Source: Bacteroidota bacterium (GTDB lineage: Bacteria; Bacteroidota; Bacteroidia; Palsa-965). Taken from it: a DNA stretch of 64,000 nt. A program made the position numbers and the translations under genes. Each line of letters opens with the position of its first letter. Within the stretch, counting starts at the first letter, position 1. The notes below the pieces were generated by a model. That model searched no databases, was not told where the DNA came from, and saw nothing but the letters and a program-made list of their open reading frames with translations. This document shows, piece by piece, positions 8,553 to 17,085 of this stretch. The stretch spans positions 123,346-187,345 of the forward strand of contig JACQAM010000019.1 in NCBI GenBank assembly GCA_016194975.1, written 5' to 3'.

Positions 8553-9681
8553 ACGCAAACGCATACTTATTTTCATTGATTGGTTCCTGCCGGGAGAAAA
8601 AGCAGGAGGCCCTGTACGATCGTGTGCAAATCTCATGGAACAGCTCGGAAATGAATTCGATTTTTCAGTGGTGACAGCAGACACCGACTATACCGATCAC
8701 ATACCGTACAAAAATATTAAGAGTGATCAATGGAATATTCTTCCGGATGGCAAACGTGTTTATTACATTTCAAAAGGTGAATTGAAAAAGGAAACGATTG
8801 AAAAAATAATTCTGGATGAAAAACCCGGCATGGTCTATCTGAACGGGATATGGTCGCAGGCATTTACACACTGGCCCTTGCGCATAGCAAAAAAAAATAA
8901 AATAAGAACTGTTGTTGCGGTACGCGGAATGCTCGCCCCATCGGCGCTTGCGATAAGGAAAACGAAAAAGAATATTTTTCTTCTTCTTGCAAAACTCGGC
9001 AGACTTTTCAGCGCCGTAACTTTTCACGCTACAACAGAAAAAGAAAAAGAGGAAACGCGGAAAATATTCGGTAAAGTCAATGTACTCGTCGCTGGAAACC
9101 TGCCTCGCCGTTCGATAGTCAACGCGATAGCAAAAGATAAAAAGCGTGATAAATTGCGCCTCATTACGGTGGCAAGAATCGCTCCCGAAAAAAATATTCT
9201 TTTTGCACTTGAATCGCTCAGGCATGTTACAGCAAACGTCGCCGCCGATTTTTACGGCCCCGTTTATGATCATTCTTATTGGAAAGAGTGTGAAGCGATG
9301 GCGCGCCAGTTGCCGGCATGCGTGAATGTGGAATTTCATGAAGCCGTGGATTCCGATTCTATTCCCGCGCTTATGAGTGCGCACGATGTTCTTTTTCTTC
9401 CGACCAGAGGAGAAAATTTCGGCCATGTGATCATTGAGGCCATGCAGAATGGATTACCGGTTCTTATTTCCGATAAAACTCCGTGGAAATTTCTTGCGAA
9501 AAATTATGCAGGATGGGATCTTCCGCTGAATGATGCGAAAACTTTTGCGAGGAAAATAAATGAGATCGCGGAAATGGATGAACGCGCATTCCGGCCATGG
9601 ACGGAAGGAGCTGTTCGTTTTGCAGTACGTTATGCGAGTGATACAAAGTTGATGGAAAGTAACAGAAAAATATTTTCCTGA
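8545..9681 (+). CDS. Glycosyltransferase family 4
   Basis: A 378-residue GT-B enzyme starting 8 bp inside the end of asnB. The N-terminus has I-F-I-D-W-F-L-P-G-E-K-A-G-G-P, the glycine-rich donor loop. The C-terminal half has L-I-T-V-A-R-I-A-P-E-K-N and R-G-E-N-F-G-H-V-I-I-E-A-M (E-x7-E). It is the last gene of the plus-strand polysaccharide operon. Its TGA interlocks with the TCA of the convergent gene (TGATCA at 9679-9684), leaving no intergenic space for a separate terminator. Confidence 0.92.
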   Translation: MTERKRILIFIDWFLPGEKAGGPVRSCANLMEQLGNEFDFSVVTADTDYTDHIPYKNIKSDQWNILPDGKRVYYISKGELKKETIEKIILDEKPGMVYLNGIWSQAFTHWPLRIAKKNKIRTVVAVRGMLAPSALAIRKTKKNIFLLLAKLGRLFSAVTFHATTEKEKEETRKIFGKVNVLVAGNLPRRSIVNAIAKDKKRDKLRLITVARIAPEKNILFALESLRHVTANVAADFYGPVYDHSYWKECEAMARQLPACVNVEFHEAVDSDSIPALMSAHDVLFLPTRGENFGHVIIEAMQNGLPVLISDKTPWKFLAKNYAGWDLPLNDAKTFARKINEIAEMDERAFRPWTEGAVRFAVRYASDTKLMESNRKIFS

Positions 9682-11010
9682 TCAGGAATTTTCTTCGGTG
9701 TCATATTGATCATCATTCAGCACGGTCATCTTCACGGTATCAACACTGTGCTTGAATCTTTTCAGGATCAGAAATTCATAACCACCGAATTGTTTTTTTT
9801 CATTCACCGCAGGAATCCTTCCGAATAAATAATTCATCAGCCCCGAAACCGTTTCATAATGTTCACTCTCCGGCAAAGCGATCGGCAGAAAATCATTCAC
9901 ATCAAGAATTGCCGACATGGCATTCACAATAAATTCACGATCGCTCTTTTTTTCAACCACTGGTTTTTCCTCATCGTATTCGTCCTGGATCTCGCCCACA
10001 AGTTCTTCGATCACATCTTCCATCGTCACAAGCCCGGTGATCCCGCCGAATTCATTGGTAACGATCGCCATCTGGATATGGAGTGTTTGAAATTCCCGCA
10101 ACAGATCATTGATGTGTTTGCTTTGGGGAATAAAATGTGCGGGGCGGATAATTCCTTCGATTGAAACACGATCCATCTTGCCGAATTTCATCAACCGCAA
10201 AAGATCTTTCGAATAAATAACGCCAAGAATATTATCGAGCGAATCCCTGTACACCGGCATTCTCGAATAACCTTCTTCGATCACCTTATTTAAAATTTCA
10301 TCGGGCTGAAGATCGATATCGATCGCCGAGATTTTCACTCTTGGAACAAGAATGCTTTTCACCGTGCGGTCATCGAATTCAAAAACATTCTGGATCAGTT
10401 CATGCTCCGATTGTTTGATGGCGCCGCCTTCTTCACTTTCCGTGAGCAGTAAACGCAATTCTTCTTCGGAATGGATCGCTTCATGATCAGCTGAAAATTT
10501 TACACCACACAATCGCAATACTATGCGCGTTGTTTTATTCACCATCCAGGTGAAAGGCGCAAAAATAATATAGGCGAGACGAAGTGGATAAGCAACGAAG
10601 AGAGAAGTTTCGAGTGAATAGCGGATGGAAAGAATTTTCGGAACCTGTTCACCAAGTACCATATGAAATATTGTGATCAGTACTATCCCGGTGATGAAAG
10701 CAATATTGTGAAGCAGATTTTCCTGGATAACAATATGAAATTTCTGAAAAATTTTCAGAAGCATCGCAGCTACGTAAGGTTCTCCCACAACACCGAGAAT
10801 AAGACTGGCACCGGTGATCCCCAATTGTGTTGCCGATAGATAAGCGTCGAGATGATTGAGAATATGACGAACGATCTTTGCCCGGCTGCTGCCCTGGTTC
10901 ACTTTCAGGTCAATCTGTGATGAACGTACTTTTACAATAGCAAATTCCGCAGCAACAAAAAATGCGTTAATGAGAATGAGGAAAAAAATGAGAAGAAGAT
11001 CGCTGCCCAT
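9682..11010 (-). CDS. CNNM/CorC-HlyC family membrane protein
   Basis: A 442-residue protein: an N-terminal DUF21/CNNM membrane domain (about four spans, starting M-G-S-D-L-L-L-I-F-F-L-I), two CBS domains around residues 200-330 with S-R-M-P-V-Y-R-D, and a C-terminal CorC_HlyC transporter-associated domain. The family includes magnesium/cobalt efflux proteins and, in Bacteroidota, GldE; nothing here proves a gliding role. The frame extends to a TTG at 11040, but that codon is inside the -7 box, so the ATG at 11010 is chosen. It is oriented against the polysaccharide operon. Confidence 0.9.
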   Translation of the reverse strand: MGSDLLLIFFLILINAFFVAAEFAIVKVRSSQIDLKVNQGSSRAKIVRHILNHLDAYLSATQLGITGASLILGVVGEPYVAAMLLKIFQKFHIVIQENLLHNIAFITGIVLITIFHMVLGEQVPKILSIRYSLETSLFVAYPLRLAYIIFAPFTWMVNKTTRIVLRLCGVKFSADHEAIHSEEELRLLLTESEEGGAIKQSEHELIQNVFEFDDRTVKSILVPRVKISAIDIDLQPDEILNKVIEEGYSRMPVYRDSLDNILGVIYSKDLLRLMKFGKMDRVSIEGIIRPAHFIPQSKHINDLLREFQTLHIQMAIVTNEFGGITGLVTMEDVIEELVGEIQDEYDEEKPVVEKKSDREFIVNAMSAILDVNDFLPIALPESEHYETVSGLMNYLFGRIPAVNEKKQFGGYEFLILKRFKHSVDTVKMTVLNDDQYDTEENS

Positions 11011-11038
11011 AGAGGCGTGTTCCGTGTGGAGTGGATGC

Positions 11039-11046
11039 AAATATAC
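11039..11046 (-). promoter_or_regulatory. Bacteroidota -7 box for the CNNM gene
   Basis: On the minus strand TATATTTG matches TAnnTTTG and ends 28 bp upstream of the chosen ATG at 11010. No clear -33 TTG is visible. It excludes the TTG at 11040 as the start codon. Confidence 0.55.
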
Positions 11047-11148
11047 GACAATCGCCGGAGACGTTTGATTACTGAATATTCATCGCATGCTGCTCTCATC
11101 TTGTGTGGATTACAAAATGTGCAATAGCTTCGGGTGAACGGAAGATTC

Positions 11149-11156
11149 TATCTTTG
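11149..11156 (+). promoter_or_regulatory. Bacteroidota -7 box before the methyltransferase
   Basis: TATCTTTG matches TAnnTTTG. It lies inside the longest open frame of the methyltransferase, which implies that the real start is downstream (TTG 11172 or ATG 11211). The -33 element is not recognisable. Confidence 0.5.
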
Positions 11157-11210
11157 GAAAAAATAAGTCAGTTGACAGAAGTCTCTTCTCAGAAAAAAAT
11201 TGTACCGGGA

Positions 11211-11921
11211 ATGGGTGTTCGCAAACTCACACTCGCTGATCAGTTGCCCGATTGCGAAATTTTCATCAACGAAAATATTTATGATCTCGCGGAATTCTGT
11301 CGCGGGAAAAATGTGGTGGACATCGGTTGCGGGTATGGAAGGAACAGGTCCATCGTGGAGAAAGCCGGCGGAAAGTGGACGGGAGTAGAACCCTTCGAAG
11401 GCGGCGCACATACGGTGGTGGGCGATGCAGAAAATCTTCCGTTTGAAAATGAAATGTTTGATGTGGCGATCATGGATGCTGTGCTCGAACATATTCCTGA
11501 TGTTGGGAAAGCATTCAGCGAAGTGGCGCGTGTTTTGAAACAGGGAGGGCATTTCATCGGCTACGTTGCCTACATGGAATGTTTTCATGAAATATCCTAT
11601 TCGCATTTATCGTTCAAGGCGCTCGAACATTATTCGAAGATCAACGGAATGAAACTGGAAAAAATTTCCGGCGGAAAAAGATTTGGTATCGATTATCATA
11701 AAGCAGTTTTGTTTTATCCGCTTCCTGTGAAATGGGTGCGGCCCATAAGAGCGGCAATGATCAGGAATATCATCAGGATAAAATCTTTTTTTGCTTTTCT
11801 CGGATTGAAATGGAGAAGAAAATTGCCACGTGCTGAAGCGAAAAAAATGGCGAAGATGTATTTCCAGCTGGAATGTTTAAGGCAGTCCGTCGGCTTCAGC
11901 TATATCATTCGGAAAAAATGA
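11211..11921 (+). CDS. SAM-dependent methyltransferase (Methyltransf_11 type)
   Basis: A class-I Rossmann methyltransferase of about 236 residues. Motif I is V-V-D-I-G-C-G-Y-G-R-N; the acidic post-I residue follows in W-T-G-V-E-P-F-E-G. Motif IV-like region F-D-V-A-I-M-D-A-V-L-E-H-I-P and the L-K-Q-G-G-H-F-I-G strand are present. The frame is open from a GTG at 11103, but a promoter-like box at 11149-11156 lies within it, so ATG 11211 is used (TTG 11172 is possible). The C-terminal 60 residues are basic and hydrophobic and may bind the membrane. It sits beside the polysaccharide operon and might modify a sugar or lipid carrier; substrate unknown. Confidence 0.85.
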   Translation: MGVRKLTLADQLPDCEIFINENIYDLAEFCRGKNVVDIGCGYGRNRSIVEKAGGKWTGVEPFEGGAHTVVGDAENLPFENEMFDVAIMDAVLEHIPDVGKAFSEVARVLKQGGHFIGYVAYMECFHEISYSHLSFKALEHYSKINGMKLEKISGGKRFGIDYHKAVLFYPLPVKWVRPIRAAMIRNIIRIKSFFAFLGLKWRRKLPRAEAKKMAKMYFQLECLRQSVGFSYIIRKK

Positions 11922-11924
11922 CGA

Positions 11925-14138
11925 TCAGAACCTGATGCCGAGTACGCACACATCATCCACCTGTTCGAGTTCTCCTTTCCATTCATCAAACATTTGATCA
12001 AGCTCCATCCCGGTATGTTCCATATCTGCCGATGAGAATTTCACAAGCAGATCGCGGAACTGCGCCGATTTGAATTTTTTTCCTTTCGGCCCGCCGAACT
12101 GATCCGGAAATCCATCGGTATACAAATAGAGCGCATTATTTTTTTCGAGTACAATGCATTGATCGGAAAAATTCTTTTCTTCATCCACCATTCCACCGAT
12201 GGCAGTTTTTTGCGGCAGAAGAAATTCAAGTTGAGCGGTATTTCTGTAAATGATCACAGGCCTGTTCGCGCCTGCAAAAATCAATTCCCTTTTTTTCTGA
12301 TCCCAGGTGCATAATGCAATATCCATTCCGTCGCGCGAACCGCTTCCTGCTTTGTCCTGGTGCAACTGCTTGCGGATTCCATGATCGATGCGGTGAAGAA
12401 TTTCTGATGGAGTTGAATGAGGAGATTCTGTTACTGCATTTGTAAGCTGTGAAGAACCGAGTACACTCATGAATGCGCCGGGAACGCCATGCCCGGTACA
12501 ATCTGCAACCGCGAACCATATTTTATTTTCTGAAGGATGTATCCAGAAAAAATCGCCCGAAACAATATCTTTCGGTTTGTACAAAACAAAACTGTCCGGA
12601 AAATATTGTGTGAGCAATTCTTTCTCCGGTAAAACAGCAAGCTGAATATGTTTTGCGTAATTGATACTGTCTGTGATATTTTTATTTTTCATCCCGATCT
12701 CATCATTCGCAAGTTGCAGCACTCTTCTCGCTTTCCTGTTCTCGCGCACACGCACAAAAAAGAAAAGAATGATGAGTACCGCGACTACGCTTCCGGAGAT
12801 GAGCAGTGTGAGCATGCGCGATTGTTCGGCATTATTTTTCAATGCAGTTTCTTTCTGATCCTGTTTCAGTTTTTCGATCGCGCGTGTGGACTGATCAAGA
12901 TCGTAACGCGCTTTCATTTCGGCAGCATTCTCATCGGCCGCCACATTCAGAATAGAATCTTTCAGGTCGAGTGCAAGGAGTGAATACTGCAAGCCCTCCT
13001 GGTATTGCCCGGCGTAATTCAATCCTTTGGCCAAAGCAAGCGATGCATCGTACCGTTGTGAAAGCGCTCCTTCCTGCACGGCAAGATCGTTCGCCCTGCG
13101 CAAAAGTGAAATTCCTTCCGGCGAACGATTGGTTTTACAGAGTAATTTCCCCAATGAAGTAAGTGAACCCAGTATTCCGTTTTTATCGTTGATGCTTTCG
13201 CGCAGATCAAGAGCAAGCCGGTATTCCTCTTCTGCTTTTGCAAGTTGTCCCTGCTCTTCAAAAACCTGTCCCACGTTATTGTGAATGATCGCCAGTCCAT
13301 GCGAGTCGTGCGTCTGTTCGCGCAGATCGAGTGCAATGCGGAAATAATACAATGCAGAATCATATTGTTTCTGTTCCATGAAATTGGAACCGATATTATT
13401 ATACGTGCTGGCGAGATCGTTTTTATTTCCGAGTTTCTTTTTATAAATGAGCGCCTGGCGAAAAAATCCGATCGCGTCCTTGTATTTTTTCTGATCCATA
13501 TAAATAGAGCCGAGATTATTGAGCACCTTGCCCATGTAGGTTGGATCTTTATTTTCAATGAGCCGTGCCCAATCGAGCGCTTTGTAATAATATTCGAGTG
13601 ATCGCGGGTAATCGCCCATGGCACCATACATGTAACCGATGTTCAGAAGATTTCCCGCAAGGCCCGCTGTGTCGTGCGCGCGTATGCGCATTGCATTCGC
13701 TTCTTCCAGATCATCTTTCGCCTGTTTGAAATGAAATTCTTTGGTTTCAATGAAGCCCAGAGAATTCAGCGCATCATCAAGAAGAAAAGTATCATTCTGA
13801 GAACGAAGTATTGCGGCCGATTTCAAAAATTCATCTTTGCTTTCCTGTTTTCTTTCGAGCGCATCGAGTGAACCGGCATTGTACAAATACCAGTCGGCGA
13901 TGGCAAGACTGTCTTTTTTTGCCAATGAAAATTTCAGCGCACGCTCTCCGTACATCAACGCACTGTCGGCCGAGAATTTCCTGTAGGCAGCCATGAAATC
14001 GTGGCGAAGGGAACGATCGCCGGGAGATTTTGTAAGGAGCCGGTAAATACTATCGCTTTTATTTTTTTGCGCGGAAGAATTTTTCGCTGCAACCAGCAGC
14101 AAAAGAAAAAACAGGATATGAATAAAATGGAATTTCAA
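11925..14138 (-). CDS. TPR-repeat membrane protein with PP2C/SpoIIE phosphatase domain
   Basis: A 737-residue signalling protein. Order: signal sequence (residues 1-23, ending S-S-A-Q), six to eight tetratricopeptide repeats (about 60-400, e.g. L-N-N-L-G-S-I-Y-M-D-Q-K-K-Y), a coiled-coil, one membrane span (about 440-462), and a SpoIIE/RsbU-type serine phosphatase domain (about 490-737) with D-I-V-S-G-D-F-F-W, A-D-C-T-G-H-G-V-P-G-A and D-G-M-D-I-A-L. The phosphatase is cytoplasmic and the TPRs periplasmic, so it resembles a sensor acting on an anti-anti-sigma-like target; no such partner is adjacent. The start is a TTG at 14138, lying in an IS-terminus-like motif (14129-14150); no ATG precedes the signal sequence. 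Confidence 0.9.
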   Translation of the reverse strand: MKFHFIHILFFLLLLVAAKNSSAQKNKSDSIYRLLTKSPGDRSLRHDFMAAYRKFSADSALMYGERALKFSLAKKDSLAIADWYLYNAGSLDALERKQESKDEFLKSAAILRSQNDTFLLDDALNSLGFIETKEFHFKQAKDDLEEANAMRIRAHDTAGLAGNLLNIGYMYGAMGDYPRSLEYYYKALDWARLIENKDPTYMGKVLNNLGSIYMDQKKYKDAIGFFRQALIYKKKLGNKNDLASTYNNIGSNFMEQKQYDSALYYFRIALDLREQTHDSHGLAIIHNNVGQVFEEQGQLAKAEEEYRLALDLRESINDKNGILGSLTSLGKLLCKTNRSPEGISLLRRANDLAVQEGALSQRYDASLALAKGLNYAGQYQEGLQYSLLALDLKDSILNVAADENAAEMKARYDLDQSTRAIEKLKQDQKETALKNNAEQSRMLTLLISGSVVAVLIILFFFVRVRENRKARRVLQLANDEIGMKNKNITDSINYAKHIQLAVLPEKELLTQYFPDSFVLYKPKDIVSGDFFWIHPSENKIWFAVADCTGHGVPGAFMSVLGSSQLTNAVTESPHSTPSEILHRIDHGIRKQLHQDKAGSGSRDGMDIALCTWDQKKRELIFAGANRPVIIYRNTAQLEFLLPQKTAIGGMVDEEKNFSDQCIVLEKNNALYLYTDGFPDQFGGPKGKKFKSAQFRDLLVKFSSADMEHTGMELDQMFDEWKGELEQVDDVCVLGIRF

Positions 14139-14150
14139 ACAGCTTCTAAG
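14129..14150. repeat. IS-terminus-like motif at the start of the phosphatase gene
   Basis: Read on the minus strand the motif is TTAGAAGCTGTTTGAAATTC. It closely resembles motifs at 15370-15393 (plus), 51984-52008 (minus) and 63860-63880 (plus), the last being the left end of an IS5-like element. The TTG start codon of the phosphatase gene lies within it. A solitary terminus may be the scar of a lost element. Confidence 0.4.
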
Positions 14151-14226
14151 ATAATAAGATTTGATGCAGTGCGCCGTATTTGTATTGGTAAACAGGCGAC
14201 TTCAATTGAATCATTAACTTTACTTC

Positions 14227-14775
14227 ATGGCACAAGTTGATCTTTCTACGTTCAATAATTCTTCATTCGATCCAGGTGCTTCGTTCATTAGGCGGGCATT
14301 GTGGTTCCGTATCAATGCAATATTCTTCAATTCAAGATTTCCTTTCTGCAAATTCAAAAAATTTCTATTGCGTTTATTCGGTGCAAAAGTTGGAAAAGGT
14401 GTTGTCATAAAACCATCAGTGAATATTAAAAGCCCGTGGAGACTTGTAATAGGAGATCACGCGTGGATCGGTGAATTTGTGTGGATCGATAACCTGGTGA
14501 ATGTGCAGATAGGAAATAATTGTTGTCTCTCGCAGGGCGCATTTCTGCTTACCGGGAATCACGACTACAAGAAAACCTCATTCGATCTCATTACGGGCAG
14601 TATCGTTCTTGAAAATGGTGTGTGGATAGGAGCGAAGGCAGTAGTTTGCCCTGGCGTTACCTGTCATTCCCACGCTGTGCTTACAGTAGGTTCCGTAGCG
14701 ACTGATGATCTGGATGCGAATGGAATTTACCAGGGTAACCCTGCGGTGAAGGTGCGCGAAAGAAAAACAGGATAA
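14227..14775 (+). CDS. wcaF: WcaF-like hexapeptide acetyltransferase
   Basis: A 182-residue left-handed beta-helix acetyltransferase. The N-terminus (V-D-L-S-T-F-N-N and the W-F-R-I-N-A-I-F-F region) is characteristic of the putative colanic-acid acetyltransferase WcaF. Hexapeptide repeats follow from about residue 55 (V-G-K-G-V-V-I-K-P, I-G-D-H-A-W-I-G), with the loop T-G-N-H-D-Y carrying the catalytic histidine, and the C-terminal Y-Q-G-N-P-A. It uses acetyl-CoA in the cytoplasm to acetylate a sugar. It is monocistronic here, but the nearby polysaccharide genes give an obvious substrate source. Confidence 0.88.
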   Translation: MAQVDLSTFNNSSFDPGASFIRRALWFRINAIFFNSRFPFCKFKKFLLRLFGAKVGKGVVIKPSVNIKSPWRLVIGDHAWIGEFVWIDNLVNVQIGNNCCLSQGAFLLTGNHDYKKTSFDLITGSIVLENGVWIGAKAVVCPGVTCHSHAVLTVGSVATDDLDANGIYQGNPAVKVRERKTG

Positions 14776-14777
14776 AT

Positions 14778-14880
14778 GGCATCTCTAATAACTTCGAACT
14801 GCTGCATTGGACTACATCCTCAAAATCCTCATTTACGAATAGTAAACACCGCCTTGCATTTCTGTGTTTTTAGAGATGCC
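14778..14880. repeat. Palindrome-bounded intergenic element
   Basis: A perfect 11-bp inverted repeat (GGCATCTCTAA at 14778-14788 and TTAGAGATGCC at 14870-14880) encloses 81 bp without a reading frame. It follows the stop of the wcaF-like gene by 2 bp. Size and layout resemble the element at 1890-1982, and the arm ends (TCTAA/TTAGA) are shared. It is likely another small non-autonomous repeat; the mechanism is inferred. Confidence 0.55.
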
Positions 14881-14950
14881 CTAAAGAAGATTAACGGAAC
14901 AGCAGGTTTGCTTCCCTTGAAATCTTCGATTCAATAAGAAGGAAAGAAAA

Positions 14951-15289
14951 TTATTTTTTCTTCTTGAAGAAATTTTTTCCGAGACGTTTTCTTCTGCCTT
15001 TCATTTTTTTGAAAGCAACCACTTCGGATTCAGAATAAACTTTAACATGTCCTTCTTTGTGGAATTTAAGAAGTCCGAGTTTTTCATATTTAATTAAAGT
15101 AGCAGGAGAGATCTTCAGTCTTCTCATTACTTCTGAACTGTGGATCTTGTCGGAGATATTCCTTACCGGTTGCTCACCGGAATTGCCGCCGCCTGAACTT
15201 TTAAGGTTGCGAAGTTCTCTTTTTATTCCGCGGAGTTCTTTCAGCATTAAGCTGAATACTTTGAAGTCGAGTGTGAATCTTGTTTTCAT
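14951..15289 (-). CDS. Small helix-turn-helix DNA-binding protein (MerR/HTH_17-like)
   Basis: A 112-residue basic protein. The N-terminal 45 residues are helical and charged with a short Gly/Ser linker. A winged-helix HTH of the excisionase/MerR type follows (H-S-S-E-V-M-R-R-L-K-I-S-P-A-T-L-I-K-Y-E, then L-L-K-F-H-K-E-G and Y-S-E-S-E-V-V-A-F). The C-terminus is a run of Lys/Arg likely to add non-specific DNA binding. Small proteins of this layout are common in Bacteroidota chromosomes and mobile elements. It stands alone between two repeat elements; no target is evident. Confidence 0.75.
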   Translation of the reverse strand: MKTRFTLDFKVFSLMLKELRGIKRELRNLKSSGGGNSGEQPVRNISDKIHSSEVMRRLKISPATLIKYEKLGLLKFHKEGHVKVYSESEVVAFKKMKGRRKRLGKNFFKKKK

Positions 15290-15370
15290 AGCTGTGTAAA
15301 TAAGGATTTAGGGCGCAAAATACACAAATTGTCATTCAAAACAATACTTGCAATATTTTTATGTTATAGT

Positions 15371-15510
15371 TAAGAGGCTGTTTAAAATTCATTTTTTGGA
15401 ATTGTTATGATGCCATTTTTGTTCAGCCGAGGCGCATTTTGCAGGCCATAGTGGAGCGACTACGGCCAAGAAATGCAACGAAGGATGGACAAAAATGGCG
15501 CATAACAAAA
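15371..15510. repeat. Long hairpin element with IS-like terminus, fused to the SGNH gene end
   Basis: The left side begins TTAAGAGGCTGTTTAAAA. Arms 15403-15429 and 15483-15508 are imperfect inverted repeats (TTGTTATGATGCCATTTTTG against a near-complementary partner containing GGCGCATAACAA). The tip forms a second hairpin, with GGCC/GGCC and TAGT/ACTA pairing at about 15443-15467. The element covers the last 29 codons of the minus-strand SGNH/LysM gene, so its sequence is translated. Part of it (GCGCATAACAAAACAG) recurs at 51967-51983 next to another terminus-like motif. It is probably a non-autonomous mobile element. Confidence 0.65.
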
Positions 15511-17084
15511 CAGTTTTTCGGCTTGTAAATTATCAGCACCTGCCCGCTATGTATGATGTCGCTGTGAAGATTATTCCATCTCTTGATCTGCGCAACAGAT
15601 ACGCCATACTTATTCGCTATGCCTCCCAGCGTCTGCCCGCGCGTAACCTTATGTTTGATCACCGTTTTTCCGCTCGTTTTGTAATCATTCCATGTGGAAT
15701 CGACTACTAATAATTTTTTCTGAAGGAGTTTGATGCTGTCCATATTGAAAGCGATGGAATCGCCTGCCGGATTTTTATCCATCCAGTCTATTGTTTGCAG
15801 AACAGCATTGGTAAAAAGATCTCCTTTCAGTTTATATCCTTTTATGGAAAGGTGTATTCCGTCGGGCTGTGCAAATCCTTTATCACCCCATTTCACCATT
15901 GTGCCGCGTCCGCCGGATATCCAGTACCAGTCGAAAAACCCGCAGTGATATTTGCGTGCAATTCCACGCACGAGATCGGAGAATTGTTCGCCGCACACCA
16001 TATCATGACCCTTGCGCACCATATCCTGCGTGCTTGTGAGAATGATGGAAGCTTCGGGAACATCTTTGCGCACACGCTGAATAGTTGCAATAATAATACT
16101 ATCCATATCAGGATGAATACTGTCTTCGTAGATATAGTTATTTGTTCCGAAATCAATGATCACAAGATCCGGGTCAAGTGCGGGTAATTGCTGATCGAAC
16201 AGATCTTCATAGAGGATCGATTCATATTTTGCTCCACCAACTCCGCAATTGTGCAGGATCATTCCCGTATTGGAAGAGGTTTCCAAACTCATTCCGTAAA
16301 ATTCAAACTGGCTTTCGTACGGATTATTCTTTACCATTTTCACAGACAGGACATGATCGGTCTTAGGCATTTTAATTTCAATGTAAGGCAATGAATCACC
16401 TGCAACAGAATCTACCGGAACAAGAATGATCTTTTCAGCGAAAGTGAATTGCATATCATAACTGTTGTGCGATTTTTTGCAGAAGATACGCAGCTTGTCG
16501 TAAGAAGGAGGAACAGCAGAATCGAAAGTAAACGTGAATGAAGCATCAGAGTCCACCGTGTTCGAGGTCATTCCTATTACGCCCAGTGGAAGTTTCGGGG
16601 GAAGGACAAGACTCTTCGCATACGTCCAGTCGCCGGTGTGCGTGGTTTTATATTCGAGCGAGGAATAAGTTTTTGCAGTGGAGTAGGGGAACACCATTCC
16701 TCTTCCACCGTCGCCGTGGATGCGCTGAAAATTTCTGCGGATGCGCGCCGGATAAATATCAGATTGCAAATGAGAATCGCCGAGATGGACGATGGACATT
16801 TTTTTATTTTTTGTGTTCTTCCAGCTTTTATAAAAATGGTCGAGTGCATCGCGGTCAAAGAACTGGATCATGTCGTACTCAAGATGAATGGAAGAATCGA
16901 TGGCCGTATCGATCTTCAGATGAAAAGTTCCGTTGGGATCCTGTCCCGGCTGCCCGAGCGCACTCGTACAACGCGTGTGCAGGAGCGGAATGATGAAAAT
17001 GAAAATAAGTGCAGCAGGAAAATATTTTCGGACCATCGTTCTTTCCTTCCCGGCGATATTTTTTTCTTCTGCTTTATTTTTCAT
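15423..17084 (-). CDS. SGNH/GDSL hydrolase with C-terminal LysM domain
   Basis: A 553-residue envelope protein. A hydrophobic segment at 19-36 anchors or exports it (starts at 17084 or the ATG at 17036 are both possible). The SGNH domain has block I V-H-L-G-D-S-H-L-Q (Ser104), the D-F-G-T-N-N block and Q-P-D-G-I-H-L near residue 425 carrying the catalytic Asp/His. A LysM domain follows (G-Q-T-L-G-G-I-A-N-K-Y-G-V-S). The last 29 residues after Y-K-P-K-N come from the hairpin element at 15371-15510 and are foreign to the family. One base separates it from the DHHW gene upstream; with the MBOAT gene it forms an O-acetylation cassette. Whether it is a transferase or an esterase is not decided by sequence. 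Confidence 0.85.
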   Translation of the reverse strand: MKNKAEEKNIAGKERTMVRKYFPAALIFIFIIPLLHTRCTSALGQPGQDPNGTFHLKIDTAIDSSIHLEYDMIQFFDRDALDHFYKSWKNTKNKKMSIVHLGDSHLQSDIYPARIRRNFQRIHGDGGRGMVFPYSTAKTYSSLEYKTTHTGDWTYAKSLVLPPKLPLGVIGMTSNTVDSDASFTFTFDSAVPPSYDKLRIFCKKSHNSYDMQFTFAEKIILVPVDSVAGDSLPYIEIKMPKTDHVLSVKMVKNNPYESQFEFYGMSLETSSNTGMILHNCGVGGAKYESILYEDLFDQQLPALDPDLVIIDFGTNNYIYEDSIHPDMDSIIIATIQRVRKDVPEASIILTSTQDMVRKGHDMVCGEQFSDLVRGIARKYHCGFFDWYWISGGRGTMVKWGDKGFAQPDGIHLSIKGYKLKGDLFTNAVLQTIDWMDKNPAGDSIAFNMDSIKLLQKKLLVVDSTWNDYKTSGKTVIKHKVTRGQTLGGIANKYGVSVAQIKRWNNLHSDIIHSGQVLIIYKPKNCFVMRHFCPSFVAFLGRSRSTMACKMRLG

Positions 17085-17085
17085 A

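Noticed and set aside
9682..11010. Assignment as GldE
   Set aside because: The CNNM/CBS layout fits, but no gld neighbour or specific feature separates it from other CorC-type proteins.
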